From Microbacterium terrae (GTDB taxonomy: Bacteria > Actinomycetota > Actinomycetes > Actinomycetales > Microbacteriaceae), in NCBI RefSeq assembly GCF_017831975.1, contig NZ_JAFDSS010000001.1, positions 248,001-312,000 on the forward strand: a DNA stretch of 64,000 bases. Reading direction: 5' to 3'. Numbering within the stretch: the first letter of the stretch is position 1; the number at the start of each line of letters is the position of its first letter. A program made the translations under genes and the position numbers. Shown here piece after piece: positions 34,518 through 43,070 of this stretch. A model generated the notes under the pieces. That model ran no database searches. It saw only the letters and a program-made list of their open reading frames with translations, and was not told where the DNA came from.

Positions 34518-34640
34518 CACGCGCCCGGCGGCGCAGGGGTGTCTTGAGCCGCCGCAGCGCTGAGCCCGCTGCCGGCTGAGCGCGGCGGTCGGGACCGGGA
34601 CGCCAGGGGTCATCCGGGCCGGTCCCGCACCGGCCGCGAC

Positions 34641-34653
34641 TAGACTCGCGCGG
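34641..34653 (+). promoter_or_regulatory. TAGACT box of leaderless metH
   Basis: TAGACT at 34641-34646 is 7 nt before the GTG start of metH. The 136-nt region before it shows no cobalamin riboswitch that could be recognised by eye. Confidence 0.55.
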
Positions 34654-37600
34654 GTGACCGGCACCGCTCCCGCCCCCCGATTCGACCTCGACATCGAGGG
34701 CGTCGCCCGCCCGGCGCGGGCGCAGGCCCTGCTCGATGCGCTCGCGCGCCGCGTGGTCATCGCCGATGGCGCGATGGGCACGATGCTGCAGCGTCACGAC
34801 CTGTCGATCGACGTCGACTTCCTCGGCCTCGAGGGCTGCAACGAGATCCTCAACGAGACGCGGCCCGACGTGGTGGCCGCCATCCACGACGCGTACTACG
34901 CCGTCGGCGTCGACGCCGTCGAGACGAACACGTTCGGCGCGAACTGGTCGAACCTGTCGGATTACGACATCGACGACCGCATCGCCGACCTCGCCGAGCG
35001 CGGTGCGCGCATCGCACGCGAGCGCGCCGAGGCGGCCGAGGCCGCCGACGGCCGCCTGCGCTGGGTGCTCGGGTCGATGGGCCCGGGCACGAAGCTGCCG
35101 AGCCTCGGCCACACCACCTACGACCACCTCAAGCAGACCTTCGCGCTCCAGGCCGAAGGACTCATCGACGGCGGGGCGGATGCGTTCCTCGTCGAGACCT
35201 CGCAGGACCTGCTGCAGACCAAGGCCGCGGTCAACGGCTGCAAGCAGGCGATCGTCGCCCGCGGCATCCGTCTCCCGATCTTCGTCGAGGTGACCGTCGA
35301 GACGACCGGCACCATGCTGATGGGCTCGGAGATCGGCGCGGCGCTGACCGCCCTCGAACCGCTCGGCGTCGACGCGATCGGCCTCAACTGCGCGACCGGC
35401 CCCGCCGAGATGAGCGAGCACCTGCGGCACCTCTCGAAGCACTCGTCGGTCGCGATCGCCTGCATGCCCAACGCCGGCCTGCCGGTGCTCGGCGCCGACG
35501 GCGCGCACTACCCGCTGTCGCCGGCCGAGCTCGCCACCGCGCACGAGCAGTTCGTGAAGGAGTTCGGACTCGGACTCATCGGCGGATGCTGCGGCACGAC
35601 GCCCGAGCACCTCGCCGCGGTCGTCGAGCGGCTCGAGCCGTACCGCGCCCCCGCCGCCGAGCCTGTCGCGGTCCCCGAGCCCGTCGAGGAGCGCGTCGTC
35701 GAGATCGAGGCGGGCGTCGCGTCGCTCTACCAGCACGTGCCGTTCCGGCAGGATGCCTCGTACCTCGCCATCGGCGAGCGGACCAACGCGAACGGGTCGA
35801 AGGCCTTCCGCGAGGCGATGCTCGAGGGCCGCTTCGACGACTGCGTCGAGATCGCCCGCAACCAGATCCGCGTGGGCGCACACCTGCTCGACGTCTGCGT
35901 CGACTACGTCGGCCGCGACGGCGTGGACGACATCCGCGAGGTGGTGTCGCGCTTCGCGTCGGCATCCACTCTTCCCCTCGTGATCGACTCGACCGAGCCC
36001 GCCGTGATCCAGGCGGGTCTCGAGCTCATCGGCGGCCGACCCGTCGTCAACTCGGTCAACTACGAAGACGGCGATGGGCCGACGTCGCGGTTCGGGCGCA
36101 TCATGCCGCTCGTGAAGGAGCACGGCACCGCCGTCGTCGCGCTCACGATCGACGAGCAGGGGCAGGCGCGCACCACCGACGACAAGGTGCGCATCGCCTC
36201 GCGACTCATCGACGAGCTGGTCGGCGAGTGGGGCATGCGGGTCGACGACATCATCGTCGACGCACTGACCTTCCCGATCGCGACCGGCCAGGAGGAGACC
36301 CGCCGCGACGCCATCGAGACCATCGAGGCGATCCGTGCGATCAGCGCGAAGTACCCGGGCATCAACACCACGCTCGGCGTCTCGAATGTGTCGTTCGGTC
36401 TCAACCCGGCGGCGCGCTCGGTGCTCAACTCGGTCTTCCTCCACGAGGCGGTCGAGGCCGGGCTCACGTCGGGCATCATCGACGCGGCCAAGATCGTTCC
36501 GCTCGCCTCGATCTCCGACGAGCAGCGCCAGGTCGCCCTCGATCTTGTGTGGGACCGCCGGGAGTACGACGCGGACGGCGGCGTGACGTACGACCCGCTC
36601 GCCCGCATGCTCGACATCTTCGCCGGCGTCGACACCGCGGCGCTGCGCGACCAGCGCGCGGCCGAGCTCGCCGCCCTCCCGGTGGGGGAGCGCCTGCAGC
36701 GCCGCATCATCGACGGCGAGGCGAAGGGGCTCGAGACCGACCTCGACCTCGCCCGCGCCGACGGCATGAGCGCGCTCCAGATCATCAACGACCAGCTGCT
36801 CGAGGGCATGAAGGTCGTCGGCGAGCGGTTCGGCTCGGGCGAGATGCAGCTGCCGTTCGTGCTGCAGTCGGCCGAGGTGATGAAGACGGCGGTCGCCCTG
36901 CTCGAGCCGTACATGGAGAAGTCGGATGCCTCGGGCAAGGGCACGATCGTGCTCGCGACGGTGCGCGGCGATGTGCACGACATCGGCAAGAACCTGGTCG
37001 ACATCATCCTCACCAACAACGGCTACGACGTGATCAACCTCGGCATCAAACAGCCGATCGCCGACATCATCGCGGCGGCCGAGGAGCACGACGCCGACGT
37101 GATCGGCATGTCGGGGCTGCTGGTGAAGTCGACGGTCGTGATGAAGGAGAACCTGCAGGAGCTCACCGCCCGGGGACTCGGCACGAAGTGGCCGGTCATC
37201 CTCGGCGGCGCCGCGCTGACCCGCGCGTACGTGGAGGAGGACCTCGCCGGACTCTTCGACGGGCAGGTGCGCTACGCCCGCGACGCGTTCGAGGGCCTGG
37301 CGCTCATGGAGCCGCTCGTGCGGATCGCGCGCGGGGCCGAACCCGACGAGGTCGGGCTGCCGCCGCTGAAGAAGCGGCGCCACGCGCCGGGGTCGCGCCT
37401 CACGCTGACCGAGCCCGAGGCGATGCCCGCCCGGTCCGACGTGGCTGCCGACAACGCCGTGCCGGCGCCGCCCTTCTGGGGCACCCGGATCGCCCGCGGC
37501 ATCGCGCTCGCCGACTACGCCGCGTTCCTCGACGAGCGGGCGACCTTCATGGGTCAGTGGGGCCTCAAGCCGGGCCGCGGCGAGGACGGCCTGTCGTACG

Positions 37601-38319
37601 AGCAGCTCGTCGAGACCGAGGGTCGGCCGCGGCTGCGGTACTGGCTCGACCGCATCCTCGCCGAGGGCATGCTCGACGCGTCGGTGGCGTACGGGTACTT
37701 CCCGGTGGTGTCGGAGGGCGATGACCTGATCGTGCTCCACCACGGCGACGATGCGTCGGGAGCCCTCGGCGTGCCGGGGCTGCTCGCGCCCGACGGCGGG
37801 TCGGGTGGCGCGGTCGGCACCGAGCGCCTGCGCTTCCACTTCCCGCGCCAGCGGCGCGACCGGCACCTGTGCCTCTCGGACTTCGTCCGCTCACGCGAGT
37901 CGGGCACGGTCGACGTGCTGCCGGTGCAGCTCGTCACCGCCGGTGCGGCGATCGATGCCGTCACCGCGAAGCTCTTCGCCGAAGACAGGTACCGCGACTA
38001 CTACGAGCTCAACGGGCTCGTGATGCAGCTCACCGAGGCGCTCGCCGAGTTCTGGCACGCGCGCATCCGGTCCGAGCTGGGCTTCGCCGCAGAAGACCCG
38101 AACGACACCGCCGGGCTGTTCAAACTGGAGTACCGCGGCGCTCGGTTCTCGCTCGGCTACCCCGCGTGCCCCGACATGGAGGACCGCCGCAAGGTGGTCG
38201 AGCTGCTGCGCCCCGAGCGCATGGGCGTCGAGCTCAGCGAGGAGCTGCAGCTGCACCCCGAGCAGTCGACGGACGCCTTCGTCTTCCACCACCCCGAGGC
38301 GAAGTACTTCTCGGTCTGA
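34654..38319 (+). CDS. metH: Cobalamin-dependent methionine synthase
   Basis: A 1221-residue enzyme that methylates homocysteine to methionine from methyltetrahydrofolate via cobalamin. Domains in order: homocysteine-binding barrel (ADGAMGTMLQRHDL; zinc ligands in GLNCATGP and GGCCGTTPEH), pterin-binding barrel (IGERTNANGSKAFREAM), cobalamin cap, cobalamin-binding Rossmann domain with DVHDIGKNLVDIIL (DxHxxG; His is the cobalt ligand) and IGMSGLLVKST, and the AdoMet activation domain (RYWLDRILAE to the end). The linker after the first domain contains AEPVAVPEPVEER, derived from repeat-like DNA. It faces an ECF transporter gene with an 18-nt gap between stops. Confidence 0.97.
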   Translation: MTGTAPAPRFDLDIEGVARPARAQALLDALARRVVIADGAMGTMLQRHDLSIDVDFLGLEGCNEILNETRPDVVAAIHDAYYAVGVDAVETNTFGANWSNLSDYDIDDRIADLAERGARIARERAEAAEAADGRLRWVLGSMGPGTKLPSLGHTTYDHLKQTFALQAEGLIDGGADAFLVETSQDLLQTKAAVNGCKQAIVARGIRLPIFVEVTVETTGTMLMGSEIGAALTALEPLGVDAIGLNCATGPAEMSEHLRHLSKHSSVAIACMPNAGLPVLGADGAHYPLSPAELATAHEQFVKEFGLGLIGGCCGTTPEHLAAVVERLEPYRAPAAEPVAVPEPVEERVVEIEAGVASLYQHVPFRQDASYLAIGERTNANGSKAFREAMLEGRFDDCVEIARNQIRVGAHLLDVCVDYVGRDGVDDIREVVSRFASASTLPLVIDSTEPAVIQAGLELIGGRPVVNSVNYEDGDGPTSRFGRIMPLVKEHGTAVVALTIDEQGQARTTDDKVRIASRLIDELVGEWGMRVDDIIVDALTFPIATGQEETRRDAIETIEAIRAISAKYPGINTTLGVSNVSFGLNPAARSVLNSVFLHEAVEAGLTSGIIDAAKIVPLASISDEQRQVALDLVWDRREYDADGGVTYDPLARMLDIFAGVDTAALRDQRAAELAALPVGERLQRRIIDGEAKGLETDLDLARADGMSALQIINDQLLEGMKVVGERFGSGEMQLPFVLQSAEVMKTAVALLEPYMEKSDASGKGTIVLATVRGDVHDIGKNLVDIILTNNGYDVINLGIKQPIADIIAAAEEHDADVIGMSGLLVKSTVVMKENLQELTARGLGTKWPVILGGAALTRAYVEEDLAGLFDGQVRYARDAFEGLALMEPLVRIARGAEPDEVGLPPLKKRRHAPGSRLTLTEPEAMPARSDVAADNAVPAPPFWGTRIARGIALADYAAFLDERATFMGQWGLKPGRGEDGLSYEQLVETEGRPRLRYWLDRILAEGMLDASVAYGYFPVVSEGDDLIVLHHGDDASGALGVPGLLAPDGGSGGAVGTERLRFHFPRQRRDRHLCLSDFVRSRESGTVDVLPVQLVTAGAAIDAVTAKLFAEDRYRDYYELNGLVMQLTEALAEFWHARIRSELGFAAEDPNDTAGLFKLEYRGARFSLGYPACPDMEDRRKVVELLRPERMGVELSEELQLHPEQSTDAFVFHHPEAKYFSV

Positions 38320-38337
38320 GGCGCGACGCAGCCATCG

Positions 38338-41300
38338 TCAGGGCGAGGTGGCAGCGGTGGTGTGCGACCGATGCGGCATCCGTCGCACGGGCGGTTCGGT
38401 CACCGACGCGGCGAGCGGCTTCGAGCGCCGGAGCGCGGCGAGCACCGGGCGCCCGACGACGACGATGCCGATCACCGAGGTGATCGCGCGCAGGGTGTCC
38501 CAGCTGAGGGTCGACGAGACCAGCGAGTACAGCAGGAAGCTCGCGAGGTTCACACCGACCGGGGCGTCTCCGTCGTACGAGATGCCCGTGCCGTATCCGA
38601 CCGCGAACGGCCAGAACCACAGGTTCATGAGCAGGCCGAACAGGTACGACGACACGACTCCGTAGACGCAGAGCATCGCGATCTCGGCCCGCCCGCGGAT
38701 GCCGCGGGGGAGGAGACCCGCGCCGGCCCCCACCCACGCGCACGCGAACATCTGGAACGGGGTCCACGGCCCGAACGTGCCGGTGACCAGCGTCGACAGG
38801 GCGATCGCGGCCATGCCGAGCAGCATCCCGAACCGTGCGCCGAAGGCGCGGCCCGCGAGGATCAGCAGGATGAACACGGCCTCGACCCCGCCGACGCCCG
38901 TGCTCGCGATGCGCACGGCTGCCCCGATCGCGGCGAGCGTGCCGAGCAGCGCCAGCATGTGCGCCGACCGCACGCGGCCGTCGAGGGTCGCCACCACGAC
39001 GAGCACGGCGAGCGGGATCAGCGCGAGGGCGGCGACCGGCACCGCGGCCTCGGCCTGATCGGGCACCGCCGTCGCCACGAGCGGCCAGGTGAACGCGGCG
39101 AGGGCGACGAGGTTCGCCGCTGCGAGCGCCAGCGGCGCTGCGGCGCGGGGCCGCAGCGCTGCGGCGCGGAGGGTGATGCCCTCCGGCCGCGCCGGGGGCG
39201 CGGGCCGCGGTGGCAGAAACTCCACCTCTCCGGGGGCGGCAGGCACCGAATCGCGGCGTGTCGAGCTGTTCAGGGCCGAGATCCGTGGAGTTTCGTCACG
39301 GGGTCCGGGCGAGACCGGATGATGCTGCGCGGAGGAGAGGGTTCCCGCGCGCATCACGAGCACGCGGTCTGCGCCGGCGGCGACGTCGGGCTCGTGCGAC
39401 GCGACCAGCACGGCGACGCCCGCGGCCGGCAGCGACCGCAGCGCCGCGAGCACCGAGGCGCGGGCGACCGGATCGAGCCCGCGCGTGGGCTCGTCGACGA
39501 GAACGACGGCCGGGTCGCCTGCGAGCTGCACCGACAGGGCGAGCAGCCGGCGCTCGCCGACGGAGAGGTCGCGCGGATGCCGCGAGAGCCGCCCCGCGGC
39601 CGCCGGGCCCGCCGGATCGAGCCCCAGGAACCCGGCGAATCGGTCGGCGGTCGAGCCCGGGCGGCCGAGGGGACTCGAGCCGCGCGACGCCCGGCGCGCC
39701 CGTCTGTCGGCGCGGGCGCACTCGGCGGCGACCGTGTTGTGGACGAACAGGTCGTCGGAGTTGTCGGGCACCAGGGCGACGCGGCCGTCCGCCTCGATGC
39801 CCGAGTCCAGTGCGAGGGCGGCGAGCAGGCTCGACTTCCCCGCGCCGTTGGGGCCGACGAGGACGACGAACTCGCCGGCGTCCAACTCGATCGACACCGC
39901 ATCGACGGCGACGAGGTCGCGGTGTCGCACCGTCAGCGACTCCGCGCGCAGTGCGGACCGCGGTGCGTCGTCGCCCGACGGGAGGGCCGCCGCCGGGTGG
40001 GCGGTCGTGCCTTCGGCTGCGCGTGAGTGGTGGGTGGTCGGGGCATCCGCCGCTGGCGCAGCCGGGCGGACCGTCCCGTCCGGGATCGGCGGGTGTTCGT
40101 CGGCCGCGGTGACCCCGTCGGGTCGGACCGTTCCGTCCGCGATCCGCAGGTGCTCGTCGGCCACGGCGAGGAGCGCGGCGGTGCGGTGCTCGGCCACCAC
40201 CACGCAGATGCCGGCATCGTGCGCCAGGGCGTCGAGCAGTGCGACGATGCGGTCGCGGGCGTCGGATTCGAGGTCGGCGAGCGGCTCATCGATCAGCAGG
40301 AGGATCGGATGCTCGACGATCGCTGCGGCGATGGCGACCAGGGTCGACTCGCCTGCCGACAGACCGCGGGTGGGTCTGTCGAGGAGCGACATGATCCCGA
40401 CCCGCTCGGCGACCTCGGTGACGCGGGCCGCGACGATCACGGGAGCGACGCCGCGCAGGGCCGGCGCGAGCGCGATCTCGTCGCGCGCGTGCTCGGTGGC
40501 GAACCCGTCGCGCGGATGCTGCGGCACGACGCCGACCCGCTGTGCGAGGTCGCGCGGGGGCACGGCGCGCCGGTCGTGCCCGACGACGGCGAGACCGCCG
40601 GCGATCCAGCCGCCGTCGACATGGGAGTGCAGACCCGCCAGCGCCCGCAGCAGCGTGGACTTGCCCGATCCCGTGGGGCCCGTGAGGAGGGTCAGCGTTC
40701 CCGGCGCGAGGGCCATCCGTTCGACCGCCAGGCCGAACCCGACTGGGACCCCGCCCGACCCCTCAGGCGACGCTTCCCCGTCCCGGGACCGCGCCGATGC
40801 GCCGTCCGCGCCCGCGACCCGGTGCGGCGGACGGGGAGGAGCGGTGCCGAACCCCAGCACCACGTCGCGCGCATCGACGGCGGTCGCGCAGTCGCCGTCG
40901 AGCCCGCGGCCGGCGAATCCGCGCACCTCGAGGGTCGCCGCCACCGCGGCGGCGCGCTCCAGGGTGCGTTCGAGCAGGGGCGACAGCATCCGCACTCCGG
41001 CGCGCTCGCCGCGCAGCCGCTGCGCGAACCGCACCGCCCGTGCCGCGTCGGCGAGGGCCGGCAGCGTCGTCCACGCGATCGCGAGGGCTCGGCCGAGGCC
41101 GCTGAAGGGGCCGCGCGCCGACACCCGCACGATGAGGCGCGGTAGGTCGACCAGGGCGCTCAGCACGCCGAACGCGAGAATCGTCGCCGCGATGGGCACT
41201 GCGCTCGCGGCTGCGGCTGCGAGCCCGTCGACCGTCACCGGCCCGAACATCACGACGTGCGCGAACGGCGCCGGCAGGCGCACCGCGGGCAGCGGCAGCA

Positions 41301-41415
41301 GAACCGCACCCGACCCGTCGGCGCCGTGGAACAGCACGCGGTACGCGACCCGGACCACGACGAAGCCGGCGGCGAGGAACGCCGCGGCGCGCAGGGGTCC
41401 GGGCCGCAGGGTCAT
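38338..41415 (-). CDS. Single-chain ECF transporter (T, A, A' and S fused)
   Basis: A 1025-residue protein that appears to hold all four ECF parts. Residues 1-~190: EcfT-like membrane domain with the coupling stretch AATLEVRGFAGRG. Residues ~225-430: first ATPase (Walker A GPTGSGKST, signature LSAGES, Walker B ILLLIDEPLADLE). Residues ~487-700: second ATPase (GPNGAGKSS, LSVGER, VVLVDEPTRGLD). Residues ~755-1010: an S component with about six helices (ILAGRAFGARFGMLLGMAAIAL, GPWTPFQMFACAWVGAGAGLLP). Both ATPases look active. It should import a vitamin or metal; a DUF4430-like lipoprotein gene lies 4 nt upstream and metH is convergent, hinting at cobalamin. Confidence 0.9.
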   Translation of the reverse strand: MTLRPGPLRAAAFLAAGFVVVRVAYRVLFHGADGSGAVLLPLPAVRLPAPFAHVVMFGPVTVDGLAAAAASAVPIAATILAFGVLSALVDLPRLIVRVSARGPFSGLGRALAIAWTTLPALADAARAVRFAQRLRGERAGVRMLSPLLERTLERAAAVAATLEVRGFAGRGLDGDCATAVDARDVVLGFGTAPPRPPHRVAGADGASARSRDGEASPEGSGGVPVGFGLAVERMALAPGTLTLLTGPTGSGKSTLLRALAGLHSHVDGGWIAGGLAVVGHDRRAVPPRDLAQRVGVVPQHPRDGFATEHARDEIALAPALRGVAPVIVAARVTEVAERVGIMSLLDRPTRGLSAGESTLVAIAAAIVEHPILLLIDEPLADLESDARDRIVALLDALAHDAGICVVVAEHRTAALLAVADEHLRIADGTVRPDGVTAADEHPPIPDGTVRPAAPAADAPTTHHSRAAEGTTAHPAAALPSGDDAPRSALRAESLTVRHRDLVAVDAVSIELDAGEFVVLVGPNGAGKSSLLAALALDSGIEADGRVALVPDNSDDLFVHNTVAAECARADRRARRASRGSSPLGRPGSTADRFAGFLGLDPAGPAAAGRLSRHPRDLSVGERRLLALSVQLAGDPAVVLVDEPTRGLDPVARASVLAALRSLPAAGVAVLVASHEPDVAAGADRVLVMRAGTLSSAQHHPVSPGPRDETPRISALNSSTRRDSVPAAPGEVEFLPPRPAPPARPEGITLRAAALRPRAAAPLALAAANLVALAAFTWPLVATAVPDQAEAAVPVAALALIPLAVLVVVATLDGRVRSAHMLALLGTLAAIGAAVRIASTGVGGVEAVFILLILAGRAFGARFGMLLGMAAIALSTLVTGTFGPWTPFQMFACAWVGAGAGLLPRGIRGRAEIAMLCVYGVVSSYLFGLLMNLWFWPFAVGYGTGISYDGDAPVGVNLASFLLYSLVSSTLSWDTLRAITSVIGIVVVGRPVLAALRRSKPLAASVTEPPVRRMPHRSHTTAATSP
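40064..40166. repeat. 57-bp tandem duplication in the ECF linker
   Basis: Two 46-nt matching stretches, 40064-40109 and 40121-40166, lie 57 bp apart and differ at a few positions. They encode DEHLRIADGTVRPDG and DEHPPIPDGTVRP in the linker between the two ATPase domains. The period equals 19 codons, so the frame is kept. Confidence 0.75.
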
Positions 41416-41419
41416 GGCG

Positions 41420-41980
41420 TCACGAGGTCGGCGCGGCCGGCTCGCCGTCGAGGGTGAAGAGCAGCTCCACGGCGTCGCCGGGCTCGAGCTGCAGGGTCGA
41501 CACACCCTCCTGGGCGTAGTCCCACTCGCCGCCCGCGGGCTTGACCCACAGCGCCCAGTAGCCGAAGGCGGGTGCCATCGACGCGCACTCCTCGATGTAC
41601 GCCGGGTCTTCGGTCGAGCCGAGCGGCTCGTCGGCCGACGGCAGTCCGTCCACGCGGCACAGCGCCTGGTCGCCGTACTCGACGGTGCCCTCGGTCTCGA
41701 CGCCGAGCGTCTGCAGGGCATCGGCCACCGCGAGGGTGTCATCGGCGAAGACGCACGCCTCGAGGGCGATCGTGTCGGCGTCCGCGAGGTTGCCCGCGTC
41801 GACGATGACGCCCACGCCTTCGTCGCCGGCGCACAGTCCGTCGGCCGACGCGGACTGCGCCGGCTCCGGCGTCGCCGTCGCGGAAGCGCCGGTGTCGGCG
41901 GCGGGGGAACAGGCGGCGAGCGAGAGGATCAGTGCAGCGGATGCCGCGGCGAGCGCCACGGCGCGAGAAGTCTGGGTCAC
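41420..41980 (-). CDS. DUF4430-like secreted lipoprotein
   Basis: A 186-residue lipoprotein: signal peptide, lipobox LAAC (Cys near residue 24), an acidic Ala/Thr/Pro linker, then a compact domain with four cysteines (GLCAGDEG, LEACVFADD, ALCRVDG, IEECASM). The end, FGYWALWVKPAGGEWDYAQEG plus LEPGDAVELLF, matches the DUF4430 pattern, the fold of the transcobalamin C-terminal domain. Start GTG, 6 nt after TAGCCT. It is 4 nt upstream of the fused ECF gene, so it is probably its surface ligand-capture partner. Function is inferred from context only. Confidence 0.8.
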   Translation of the reverse strand: MTQTSRAVALAAASAALILSLAACSPAADTGASATATPEPAQSASADGLCAGDEGVGVIVDAGNLADADTIALEACVFADDTLAVADALQTLGVETEGTVEYGDQALCRVDGLPSADEPLGSTEDPAYIEECASMAPAFGYWALWVKPAGGEWDYAQEGVSTLQLEPGDAVELLFTLDGEPAAPTS

Positions 41981-42055
41981 CGATCCAGGCTACGGCGTCG
42001 GCATCCGTCGCCTCTTCCAGATGACGCGCCGCGGTGGCGGTCGTAGGCTGTCCCG

Positions 42056-42964
42056 GTGAGTGTTTCCGACATCTTCGACGAGAACGAATGGATGCCGGCA
42101 GCCGGCGCCCCCGACGGCGGGTACACCGACATCACCGCGCACGTCTCGCACGACGGCCGCATCGCTCGCATCGCGTTCGATCGACCCGAGGTGCGCAACG
42201 CCTTCCGGCCGCACACTGTCGACGAGCTCTACCGCGCCCTCGACATCGCGCGCCAGGACCCGCGCATCGGGGTCGTGCTGCTCACCGGCAACGGCCCGAG
42301 CCCGAAGGACGGCGGCTGGGCGTTCTGCTCGGGGGGCGACCAGCGCATCCGCGGCCGTGACGGCTACACCTACGCCGCCGACGACGCCGCAGCCCCCGAC
42401 CCGGCCCGCGCCGGCCGACTGCACATCCTCGAGGTGCAGCGCCTCATCCGCTTCATGCCCAAGGTCGTCATCGCGGTGATCCCGGGATGGGCCGCCGGGG
42501 GCGGCCACTCGCTGCACGTCGTGTGCGACATGTCGATCGCGAGCGCCGAGCACGGTCGGTTCAAGCAGACCGACGCCGACGTCGGCTCGTTCGACGCGGG
42601 GTACGGCTCGGCCTACTTCGCGCGTCAGATCGGCCAGAAGTTCGCACGCGAGGTGTTCTTCCTCGCCGAGGAGTACTCGGCCCAGCGCGCGTACGAGATG
42701 GGGGCGGTGAACCGCGTCGTACCGCACGCCGATCTCGAGCGCGAGGCGCTGTCGATGGCCCGCACGATCCTGACGAAGAGCCCGACCGCGATCCGCATGC
42801 TGAAGTTCGCGTTCAACGCGGTCGACGACGGTCTCGTCGGACAGCAGGTCTTCGCCGGAGAGGCCACACGGCTCGCGTACGGCACCGACGAGGCGGTCGA
42901 GGGCCGCGACTCGTTCCTCGAGAAGCGCGATCCCGACTGGTCGCCCTACCCGTGGCAGTACTGA
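42056..42964 (+). CDS. menB: 1,4-dihydroxy-2-naphthoyl-CoA synthase
   Basis: A 302-residue crotonase-fold enzyme that cyclises succinylbenzoyl-CoA in menaquinone synthesis. Visible features are CSGGDQRIRG (oxyanion hole), GWAAGGGHSLHVVCDM and DADVGSFDAGYGSAYFARQIG, all typical of MenB. Length fits actinobacterial MenB. GTG start 6 nt after TAGGCT (42044-42049). It is followed by menE with 106 nt between. The spacer shows no gene that I can support. Confidence 0.96.
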   Translation: MSVSDIFDENEWMPAAGAPDGGYTDITAHVSHDGRIARIAFDRPEVRNAFRPHTVDELYRALDIARQDPRIGVVLLTGNGPSPKDGGWAFCSGGDQRIRGRDGYTYAADDAAAPDPARAGRLHILEVQRLIRFMPKVVIAVIPGWAAGGGHSLHVVCDMSIASAEHGRFKQTDADVGSFDAGYGSAYFARQIGQKFAREVFFLAEEYSAQRAYEMGAVNRVVPHADLEREALSMARTILTKSPTAIRMLKFAFNAVDDGLVGQQVFAGEATRLAYGTDEAVEGRDSFLEKRDPDWSPYPWQY

Positions 42965-43070
42965 TGCCGACTTCGTGGGGGCGCACGACTCCTGAGATCC
43001 GGGCTGCGGTCCGGTCGCTCGGTGGGGTGTTCGCGAATGCGCGACGGACTCGCCCGATCGCGGCACGGCG

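Noticed and set aside
34518..34653. Possible cobalamin riboswitch before metH
   Set aside because: No recognisable B12-box (GCCACTG-like) and stem arrangement was seen, and the TAGACT box directly before GTG suggests a leaderless mRNA.
34435..37866. 1143-codon minus-strand open frame opposite metH
   Set aside because: Low-complexity charged product and a complete metH on the other strand.
41981..42055. Possible cobalamin riboswitch before the DUF4430/ECF genes
   Set aside because: The gap is only 75 nt, and the TAGCCT box 6 nt from the GTG start leaves no leader on the minus strand.
42965..43070. Small ORF between menB and menE
   Set aside because: The ATG at 42964 opens a frame without family resemblance, and the segment is short; no support for a gene.
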